A stretch of 5,129 nt of DNA from NCBI GenBank assembly GCA_014380505.1, contig JACMJT010000388.1:1-5129 (forward strand), read 5' to 3'. Below are positions 1 through 3,736 of this stretch, one piece after another. How positions within the stretch are numbered: the first letter of the stretch is position 1; every line of letters starts with the position of its first letter. The DNA is from Hyphomicrobiales bacterium. Its GTDB lineage: Bacteria > Pseudomonadota > Alphaproteobacteria > Rhizobiales > Aestuariivirgaceae. The translations under genes were made by a program, and so were the position numbers. A model generated the notes under the pieces. It saw only the letters and a list, made by a program, of their open reading frames with translations, ran no database searches and had not been told where the DNA came from.

Positions 1-469
1 ACTGGACGCGCCTGACCTGGGCCTTTGCCGCGGCATCGGGATCGGGCTCCACGGTGCCGGTGAACAGCGATGCCTCGGCGATCTGGCGCGTATAGCGAAT
101 ATGCTCGGCAAGTCTGTTGGAGGGTTCACCCGTCCTCTCAAGCCCCATGGCCTGCTGATAGGCTTCTATCGCCTGGCGTGTTTTTTTGCCCACAACGCCA
201 TCGACGCTGCCCTTGTAATAGCCGCTGGCCAGAAGCTGGCGTTGGACCTCTTCGACGGCAGGGTCATATTTCAGCTCGATGATCTTTCCCGTTGCGGCGC
301 CGGCATCGACGTCAAGGCGGGTTGTGGCAAAGCCTAGGGGGCGGCCCGCGCGGTCCTGGGCGAAAAGCGAATTGTAAAGAATGGCAAGGCCGATGATGGC
401 CATGGCCGCCACCGCCAGGACTGAAGCAGGCCGAATTCCCGGGCCTTCATCGTCAAGCACGTCGCGCAT
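1..469 (-). CDS. Membrane-anchored protein with peptidoglycan-binding-like domain (partial, 3' end outside the window)
   Basis: Reading the minus strand from ATG at 469-467 gives 156 codons without a stop up to the left edge, so the C-terminus is missing. Residues 1-15 are acidic and presumably cytoplasmic. Residues 16-34 (starting PASVLAVAAMAIIGLAIL) form one hydrophobic helix, so the rest is probably periplasmic. Residues 69-125 fit the PG_binding_1 (PF01471) pattern: VEEVQRQLLASGYY, then KGSVDGVVGKKTRQAIEAYQ, then GLERTG. This fold usually tethers envelope proteins to peptidoglycan. No catalytic domain is visible in the part present. The ATG has GGGA directly against it and no spaced Shine-Dalgarno. 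An in-frame GTG at 478-476, with GAG five bases upstream, is a real alternative start. In-frame TGA codons further upstream rule out a longer N-terminus. The run of seven A's in the coding strand (plus positions 181-187) keeps frame with the conserved domain on both sides. Function beyond wall binding is not recognised. Confidence 0.8.
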   Translation of the reverse strand, partial: MRDVLDDEGPGIRPASVLAVAAMAIIGLAILYNSLFAQDRAGRPLGFATTRLDVDAGAATGKIIELKYDPAVEEVQRQLLASGYYKGSVDGVVGKKTRQAIEAYQQAMGLERTGEPSNRLAEHIRYTRQIAEASLFTGTVEPDPDAAAKAQVRRVQ

Positions 470-540
470 TCCCAACACCCAAACTCACAAAGCCACGCCG
501 GAGCGGGCCAAATTGCAGCACGCCGAGTTAACGCTACCTT

Positions 541-564
541 TCAATCATCAAGCACAGCTCGCAT
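541..564 (-). other. Seven-codon mini-ORF behind a strong Shine-Dalgarno, upstream of the peptidoglycan-binding gene
   Basis: On the minus strand AAAGGAGG (583-576) is followed after 11 bases by ATG (564-562), giving MRAVLDD and a TGA. A TTG at 568-566, with the ideal 7-base spacing, would give a six-residue peptide in another frame. The mini-ORF resembles the start of the downstream gene (MRDVLDDEG) at both peptide and DNA level. It ends 71 bases before that gene's ATG and is not in frame with it. It could be a leader peptide, a relic of a duplicated start, or chance. There is no direct evidence of translation. Confidence 0.3.
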
Positions 565-641
565 CCAAGTTAAAGCCTCCTTTCATACCCCTCAATCGTG
601 GTTAATGCCGGATTACGCGGAAGCCTCAAATTCGATGCAAA

Positions 642-671
642 TTGTATTCAAAGTCCGCGTCCGGGTTTTAT
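642..671 (+). promoter_or_regulatory. Candidate sigma70-type promoter for DUF5330-sufE
   Basis: TTGTAT (642-647), an 18-base spacer and TTTTAT (666-671) form a loose -35/-10 pair. Transcription would start near 678, leaving a leader of about 47 bases before the DUF5330 ATG. The 11-bp-spaced CAAATT repeat overlaps its upstream edge. Each box matches consensus only partly, so this is suggestive. Confidence 0.25.
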
Positions 672-711
672 CGGAACGAAACAGGTTTTCAATAAAAAGA
701 GCGGCAGGATG

Positions 712-717
712 AAAAGG
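712..717 (+). promoter_or_regulatory. Ribosome binding site of the DUF5330 gene
   Basis: AAAAGG lies seven bases before the ATG at 725. A GGGG run directly abuts the ATG and is too close to act itself. This site supports 725 as the start. Confidence 0.5.
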
Positions 718-724
718 TGCGGGG

Positions 725-1159
725 ATGCGTATCTTTAGAACATTGCTGCTGTTGACGGGGGTTGCGGTCTTGATGCCGTCGCCGCCCGATGATCCCATAC
801 AGGTTGAGCAAGTGGGACGGCACGTTTCCACGCCCGGCCTGATCGGCAGCGCCACCATGGCTTTCTCCGATGCCGCATCTTTCTGCAGCAGGCAGCCGCA
901 GGTGTGCCAAACCGCCGGTTACGTGGCGGACAAACTGCAAGCCAAGGCCAAGTACAGCGTGCGGCTGATCTATGAGTGGGCCTCCGAGTCGACAGCCGAG
1001 CCGGAGATCCAGCCGTTCGATACTCAAGCTCATGCCGATCCGATCAGGACCGGATCGACGGCGGTGGCCGAAGCTGCCCTCCGCACCGGCCAATCGAGCC
1101 TCAGGATCGAGGATTTGATCCCGCCCTGGCGGGGACAGGCATCACCCAAGAAAAGTTGA
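725..1159 (+). CDS. DUF5330 family envelope protein
   Basis: The product is 144 residues. Residues 1-20 (MRIFRTLLLLTGVAVLMPSP) form a short basic start plus a hydrophobic stretch, which fits a signal peptide or N-terminal anchor, so the protein probably acts outside the cytoplasm. The central helix-rich part carries the CSRQPQVC pair (Cys54 and Cys61) and then YVADKLQAKAKYSVRLIYEW. This cysteine-basic-Pro-x-Val-Cys arrangement is the mark of DUF5330 (PF17264), an uncharacterised family from Hyphomicrobiales. The cysteines could form a disulfide in the periplasm. A second conserved-looking block, LRIEDLIPPWRG, lies near the C-terminus (residues 126-137). The stretch between (about 88-125) looks disordered. 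The gene precedes sufE by 33 bases on the same strand, so the two may be co-transcribed. No enzymatic motif is present and the function is unknown. Confidence 0.8.
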   Translation: MRIFRTLLLLTGVAVLMPSPPDDPIQVEQVGRHVSTPGLIGSATMAFSDAASFCSRQPQVCQTAGYVADKLQAKAKYSVRLIYEWASESTAEPEIQPFDTQAHADPIRTGSTAVAEAALRTGQSSLRIEDLIPPWRGQASPKKS

Positions 1160-1170
1160 GATCGCCGCCA

Positions 1171-1191
1171 CCAACCCCTATGTGTGGTTGG
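1171..1191 (+). promoter_or_regulatory. Hairpin at the sufE translation start
   Basis: CCAACC (1171-1176) and GGTTGG (1186-1191) are perfectly complementary across a nine-base loop, and the stem ends one base before the sufE ATG at 1193. No purine-rich Shine-Dalgarno is visible in the 33-base gap after the DUF5330 stop. The fold is short and could be chance. Confidence 0.3.
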
Positions 1192-1192
1192 C

Positions 1193-1639
1193 ATGCAGCT
1201 CGAAACTCTCAAATCGGATTTCGAACTTCTCGACGATTGGGAAGACCGCTATCGCCATGTGATCGAGCTTGGCAAGGAATTGCCGCCCCTCGACGAGGCG
1301 GCGCGAACCAGCGCCAATAAGGTGAGAGGCTGCGCCAGCCAGGTCTGGCTTGTGCCGCATGTTTCGGGGCCTCCCTCCGATCCGGTGATGACCTTTTCCG
1401 GCGACAGCGACGCGCTGATCGTCAAGGGTCTCGTGGCCATCGCCTTCATGATCTACTCAGGCCGCCGCGCCCGGGACATCGTGGCGACCGACGCCGCGGC
1501 GATCTTGCGCGAATTGGGTCTCAACGATCATCTGACGCCGCAACGCTCCAACGGCTTCGCCGCGTTGATCGAGCGCATCAAGGCAGAGGCGCGGGCAGTC
1601 CTTCAGGAGTCTTCGGCCACGGGAATTGCGGGGCGATAA
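1193..1639 (+). CDS. sufE: SufE family cysteine desulfuration protein
   Basis: The product is 148 residues from the ATG at 1193. SufE accepts persulfide sulfur from the cysteine desulfurase SufS and passes it to the SufBCD scaffold for cytoplasmic Fe-S cluster assembly. The family signature is complete: FELLDDWEDRYRHVIELG near the N-terminus, then ANKVRGCASQVWL holding the acceptor Cys47, then VKGLVAIAFMIYSGRRARDI, then LGLNDHLTPQRSNGFAALIE near the end. The length is normal for the family. A GTG at 1184 could add three residues, but homologues start close to the LxxDFxLLDDW segment, so the ATG is preferred. No suf or isc genes lie nearby, so this is a detached sufE, as is usual in Hyphomicrobiales. 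Its last 12 codons overlap the 3' end of the opposing DUF6456 gene. Confidence 0.95.
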   Translation: MQLETLKSDFELLDDWEDRYRHVIELGKELPPLDEAARTSANKVRGCASQVWLVPHVSGPPSDPVMTFSGDSDALIVKGLVAIAFMIYSGRRARDIVATDAAAILRELGLNDHLTPQRSNGFAALIERIKAEARAVLQESSATGIAGR

Positions 1640-2406
1640 TCGCCCAGCGCCCAGTGGCCGAATCCGGAATTGCGGCGGCGCCGGCTTTCAGGCCGGATAT
1701 ATCCATAGTGGCGCGCCAGCGCCGTGAGCGCCAGGCCGAGGACAGCTTTGCCGCTGCGCTGGGGCAGATCGAGGCTGCGTTCGGCCTGTTCAATCCCCGC
1801 CGCAAGGCAGCAGACCTGGACCAGAATGCTGGCGAGCTCCGGGCCTGCTTCATCAAGGGCATCATTCAGATTCTGGCGCGCGGTCAATGCGGCGTCGGTG
1901 AGGTGGGCGCCGCCAGTGCCGCCGCTCCGGCCTGCCGTTGCCGGCAAATCCCACGCGGCGGTCACCCGGCGCTCGAGACAGGAGCGTTCATAGTCGCTGC
2001 GCAATCTTTCACCCGCCATGAACTGTTCCGCTGAAATAAGCGGCCGCCCCGCCTTGTCCTTGCGCGACCGGAGCCAGGCAAGAGGACTTTCCGCATCATT
2101 GATTTCGGGGTGCCTGCTTTCCTCCAGCGGGCGCTCCGGGCGATGGTCGGTGAACCGCCCGCTCTTTTCCAATTTGACTTTGAGAGGCTCAAGTCCGCCA
2201 GCCGGCCTCGGCACAAGGTGGCCCTTGTCACGCAGAATTTTGACCAGGGCTCGCCCCACGCGGTCCACCGGGCGGGCATAGTCATTTCTCTTGCTGTAAA
2301 GGCACCATTCCGGGCCGGTTTGGAGAAGATACCCATGTGATTGGATGAGGCGCTGCAACAGTTCCTTGCAGTGTTGATCGGCTGGATGGTCCGGGTGTTC
2401 AAGCAT
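1603..2406 (-). CDS. DUF6456 domain protein, possible DNA-binding regulator
   Basis: The product is 267 residues. AAGGAG at 2419-2414, seven bases before the ATG at 2406-2404, fixes the start; the frame is open to 2460, but the predicted promoter overlaps that longer version. Residues 11-65 (from HCKELLQRLIQSHGYLLQ to ALVKILRDKGHL) look like a small winged-helix-like N-terminal domain. Residues 105-236 are the DUF6456 core (PF20057): ESPLAWLRSRKDKAGRPLIS, EQFMAGERLRSDYE, RVTAAWD, LTDAALTARQ, then SGKAVLGLALTALARHYG, which resembles a helix-turn-helix end. The tail has an HWxxxDYRP block. The family is annotated as helix-turn-helix-like but has no established role. A DNA-binding regulator is my inference. 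Its final 12 codons overlap sufE tail-to-tail, and it lies downstream of the PAS_5 gene on the same strand with its own likely promoter. Confidence 0.85.
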   Translation of the reverse strand: MLEHPDHPADQHCKELLQRLIQSHGYLLQTGPEWCLYSKRNDYARPVDRVGRALVKILRDKGHLVPRPAGGLEPLKVKLEKSGRFTDHRPERPLEESRHPEINDAESPLAWLRSRKDKAGRPLISAEQFMAGERLRSDYERSCLERRVTAAWDLPATAGRSGGTGGAHLTDAALTARQNLNDALDEAGPELASILVQVCCLAAGIEQAERSLDLPQRSGKAVLGLALTALARHYGYIRPESRRRRNSGFGHWALGDYRPAIPVAEDS

Positions 2407-2413
2407 GACGCAA

Positions 2414-2419
2414 CTCCTT
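2414..2419 (-). promoter_or_regulatory. Ribosome binding site that decides the DUF6456 start
   Basis: AAGGAG on the minus strand with a seven-base spacer to the ATG at 2406. It is the best Shine-Dalgarno of any annotated gene in the window and rules in favour of this start over a longer reading to 2460. Confidence 0.75.
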
Positions 2420-2431
2420 GAGGCTTGCGGA

Positions 2432-2460
2432 GATGTAGCAAACTTTTCACAAGGAATCAA
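2432..2460 (-). promoter_or_regulatory. Candidate promoter of the DUF6456 gene
   Basis: TTGATT (2460-2455), a 17-base spacer and TACATC (2437-2432, in GCTACAT) form a plausible alphaproteobacterial housekeeping promoter. The expected start point is near 2425, about 20 bases before the ATG at 2406. The DNA just upstream (2440-2500) is AT-rich with AAACTTT-type inverted repeats. Confidence 0.4.
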
Positions 2461-2471
2461 TACCTGATTGA

Positions 2472-2491
2472 AAGTTTTTATTCCAAAACTT
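2472..2491. repeat. AT-rich inverted repeat upstream of the DUF6456 promoter
   Basis: AAGTTTT (2472-2478) and AAAACTT (2485-2491) are perfect complements across six bases. A third related copy, AAACTTTT, starts near 2442, inside the promoter spacer. The set could be a regulator-binding site or simply AT-rich promoter DNA. Confidence 0.35.
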
Positions 2492-2506
2492 CCTCAACCA
2501 CCATTT

Positions 2507-2529
2507 CGTCATCCCGGCGAAAGCCGGGA
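2507..2529 (+). repeat. REP-like palindromic unit, left copy
   Basis: A 23-base unit beginning CGTCATCCCGG. Its centre is a perfect stem, CCCGGC (2513-2518) and GCCGGG (2523-2528), closed by a GAAA loop, extended by one T-A pair. The sequence type is the dispersed proteobacterial repeat whose chance translation gives VIPAKAGI-like peptides. It lies in non-coding DNA after the PAS_5 stop. Confidence 0.8.
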
Positions 2530-2587
2530 CCATTTCTCCGCCTAACAGATCTACAATAGTTGAAACTCGAACGCGTTGAACCGTGGA

Positions 2588-2610
2588 TCCCGGCTTTCGC
2601 CGGGATGACG
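2588..2610 (-). repeat. REP-like palindromic unit, right copy in inverted orientation
   Basis: The reverse complement of this 23-base stretch is identical to the left unit at 2507-2529. The match extends loosely into the flanks (TTTC before, CCA-like after). The two copies form a head-to-head pair separated by 58 bases, so the whole 2507-2610 block can fold either as two small hairpins or as one long stem. Its position 35 bases after the PAS_5 stop suits a transcript-end or mRNA-stabilising role. Confidence 0.8.
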
Positions 2611-2644
2611 GAAAATAGAATAAGGCTCAATAGTTCTGTAGGAA

Positions 2645-3151
2645 TCACGCCGAGACTTGCGGCAGCAGCGCTTCGTCTTCGGTGGCGGATTGGAAATGAT
2701 CGAGGCACAGGATCATGCCGACGCCGGCGCAGCCTGTGCGGCAGAGTGGGAGCTTCAGCCAGTATTGGACGAGGTGTTCCTTGTTGACACGGGGGCCACG
2801 GACAACGCCCTGGGTGGGCTTGCCCTCTTCGATGGTGCGCCGGTAGGCCTGCATCCAGTAATCGCGCTTGTCGCCGAAATCGAGATCGCCGATGCCAAGC
2901 CCGGTGATCTCCCGGTCGTAGACATCGCGGAGCCTTGTTCCCGCCAGCCTGATCCGGCAACCGCCATCGCCGGGATCGACATCGATCAGGCTGATGTTGG
3001 GGAGTAGGCGCGGAATATGGGCGGGATGAACGTCGCTCCGGTCCGGCATGGGCCGGCCGCACGCCTTCTCGATCCAGTAATCGTACAGCTGGCGCTGTTC
3101 AGGCACCACGAGCTGTGCCCGGAATGCAATATTGATCGATGCCGTTATCAC
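2645..3151 (-). CDS. PAS_5 family protein, single PAS sensor-like domain
   Basis: The product is 168 residues from the GTG at 3151-3149. The pattern is that of PAS_5 (PF07310, formerly DUF1457): LYDYW at residues 22-26, then GRPMPDRSDVHPAHIPRLLP, then ISLIDVDPGDGGCRIRLAGT, then RDVYDREITGLGIGDLDFG. These proteins consist of little but one PAS domain and have no output domain, so a small-molecule sensing or partner-binding role is inferred; none is proven. The C-terminus contains several cysteines (Cys137, Cys141, Cys149). Start choice: the frame runs back to a TTG at 3238, but no ATG exists before the domain, GGGG sits five bases before the GTG, and a promoter-like pair at 3228-3200 lies inside the longer version. 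The gene lies 102 bases after the ancestral mucR end, and the REP pair follows it. Confidence 0.8.
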   Translation of the reverse strand: MITASINIAFRAQLVVPEQRQLYDYWIEKACGRPMPDRSDVHPAHIPRLLPNISLIDVDPGDGGCRIRLAGTRLRDVYDREITGLGIGDLDFGDKRDYWMQAYRRTIEEGKPTQGVVRGPRVNKEHLVQYWLKLPLCRTGCAGVGMILCLDHFQSATEDEALLPQVSA

Positions 3152-3169
3152 CGCCGCCCCGCAGTCCCC

Positions 3170-3193
3170 GCGAATCAATCGCCTTCGATTCGC
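3170..3193 (-). promoter_or_regulatory. Stem-loop at the predicted 5' end of the PAS_5 mRNA
   Basis: GCGAATC (3170-3176) and GATTCGC (3187-3193) form a seven-base-pair stem with a ten-base loop. If the promoter at 3228-3200 is real, transcription begins near 3193, so this hairpin would be the extreme 5' end of the transcript, followed by the GGGG and the GTG start. An alternative inner pairing (AATCG with CGATT, 3177-3190) competes with it. Confidence 0.3.
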
Positions 3194-3199
3194 CTGACT

Positions 3200-3228
3200 G
3201 TTATGAATCGGCGTTAACCGATCCGCAA
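3200..3228 (-). promoter_or_regulatory. Candidate promoter with embedded inverted repeat, PAS_5 gene
   Basis: TTGCGG (3228-3223), a 17-base spacer and CATAAC (3205-3200) resemble a sigma70-type promoter. The spacer is filled by an inverted repeat, ATCGG (3207-3211) and CCGAT (3218-3222), around CGTTAA, which is where a repressor would bind. No specific regulator is implied. Confidence 0.3.
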
Positions 3229-3253
3229 GAGTCCACAACGGGAACGATTCCAG

Positions 3254-3337
3254 CTACGCGGTTTTGCGGCGCTGGCCCAGGCCCATGCGCTTGGCCAGGT
3301 TGGAGCGCGCCTCGGCATAGTTGGGCGCCACCATGGG
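3254..3337 (-). pseudogene. mucR: In-frame mucR 3' remainder after the amber codon
   Basis: Directly after the TAG at 3340-3338 the same frame continues for 27 codons to a second TAG at 3256-3254. It reads PMVAPNYAEARSNLAKRMGL and then a basic end, GQRRKTA. This is the standard C-terminal tail of MucR proteins, which usually run LPxDYPMVAPNYA. The stop therefore stands at the position of the conserved tyrosine, one base change from TAC or TAT. There is no frameshift or other decay. The tail is untranslated unless the stop is read through. Confidence 0.85.
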
Positions 3338-3661
3338 CTAGCTGGCGGGCAGATTCCATTTCTCGCGATACTGGTCGGGCGATAAATCGTAGTGGGTGCG
3401 CAGATGGCGCTTCAATGACTTGAACTTCTTCCCGTCTTCCAGGCAGATGAGATGATCGGACGTAATGGATTTCCGGATATTGACCGCGGGGCGAAGTTCA
3501 TCGGCCTCTTCCTTGGGAAGATCGCCGCCCAGGGCTGCTTGCAAGGAGCGGTACACCTCGCCGATGAGTTTGGGCAATTCTCCCTGCGGAACCGGATTGT
3601 TGCCAACGTAAGCCGCGACAATCTCAGCCGCGAGTTCAATCAGTTTGCTTTTGTTATCCAC
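3338..3661 (-). CDS. mucR: Ros/MucR family zinc-finger transcriptional regulator, truncated by an in-frame amber codon
   Basis: As read, the product is 107 residues from the GTG at 3661-3659; with the tail beyond the stop it would be 135, near the family's normal length. MucR proteins are H-NS-like regulators of envelope, exopolysaccharide, motility and cell-cycle genes in alphaproteobacteria. The N-terminal segment KLIELAAEIVAAYVGNNPVP (residues 6-25) is the hydrophobic oligomerisation region. The zinc finger is ICLEDGKKFKSLKRHLRTHY: Cys73, Asp76, His86 and His90, with Asp in the second ligand place as in many MucR proteins. SPDQYREKWNLPAS follows, then TAG. Start choice: GGGGGA five bases before the GTG; an in-frame TTG at 3688 has no Shine-Dalgarno. 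The finger is complete, but the C-terminal flank and basic tail are lost, so DNA binding may be weakened. It follows the DUF2336 gene by 75 bases. Confidence 0.85.
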   Translation of the reverse strand: MDNKSKLIELAAEIVAAYVGNNPVPQGELPKLIGEVYRSLQAALGGDLPKEEADELRPAVNIRKSITSDHLICLEDGKKFKSLKRHLRTHYDLSPDQYREKWNLPAS

Positions 3662-3678
3662 GGCCGTCCCCCAACGTG

Positions 3679-3727
3679 ATTCTATCAAGTGGGTAAAACG
3701 GCCAGCAAGTCAATCGCCTGTCAATCG
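3679..3727 (-). promoter_or_regulatory. Candidate mucR promoter/operator with an 11-bp direct repeat
   Basis: On the minus strand CGATTGAC occurs twice, starting exactly 11 bases apart (3727-3720 and 3716-3709). One copy gives a perfect TTGACA (3724-3719), the other TTGACT (3713-3708). Candidate -10 boxes are TTGATA (3688-3683, 19 bases after TTGACT) and TAGAAT (3684-3679), but neither spacing is ideal. The region most likely drives mucR; the exact boxes are uncertain. Confidence 0.35.
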
Positions 3728-3736
3728 GGCGGAAAT

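Larger units (their letters stand above)
470..724. other. Divergent intergenic region
   Basis: These 255 bases separate the leftward peptidoglycan-binding gene from the rightward DUF5330 gene and are more AT-rich than the flanking genes. They must carry start signals for both directions. I see a candidate plus-strand promoter at 642-671 and, on the minus strand, a Shine-Dalgarno-like AAAGGAGG (583-576) with a mini-ORF after it. CAAATT occurs twice exactly 11 bp apart (627-632 and 638-643), on one face of the helix, next to the plus-strand promoter. No tRNA, riboswitch or intact longer gene is seen. Confidence 0.6.

Noticed and set aside
181..187. Run of seven T's (A's on the coding strand) in the peptidoglycan-binding gene as a frameshift site
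   Set aside because: The zero frame carries the conserved domain on both sides, and the codon phase does not match a canonical slippery heptamer.
689..1093. Minus-strand frame opposite DUF5330
   Set aside because: It mirrors a recognisable DUF5330 gene, has no motif and no plausible start signals.
1654..2340. Several plus-strand frames opposite the DUF6456 gene
   Set aside because: The minus strand encodes a recognised family with an ideal ribosome site; the opposing frames are GC-driven shadows.
2407..2460. N-terminal extension of the DUF6456 protein to 2460
   Set aside because: AAGGAG seven bases before the ATG at 2406 and a promoter-like pair inside the extension favour the shorter protein.
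2560..2787. Plus-strand 75-residue frame containing WIPAFAGMTE
   Set aside because: That peptide is the other-strand chance translation of the same palindromic repeat; the rest is antisense to PAS_5.
2478..3062. A 194-residue minus-strand frame across the PAS_5 gene and the repeat pair
   Set aside because: It is Arg/Pro-rich, lies over the PAS_5 gene in another frame, and its VIPAKAGIH segment is chance translation of the REP-like repeat.
3152..3238. N-terminal extension of the PAS_5 protein to a TTG at 3238
   Set aside because: It needs a TTG without a Shine-Dalgarno, adds no domain, and covers promoter-like DNA; the GTG at 3151 fits better, though not with certainty.
3241..3253. GGAA/TTCC hairpin after the mucR end as a terminator
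   Set aside because: The stem is only four pairs and no T-run follows on the minus strand.
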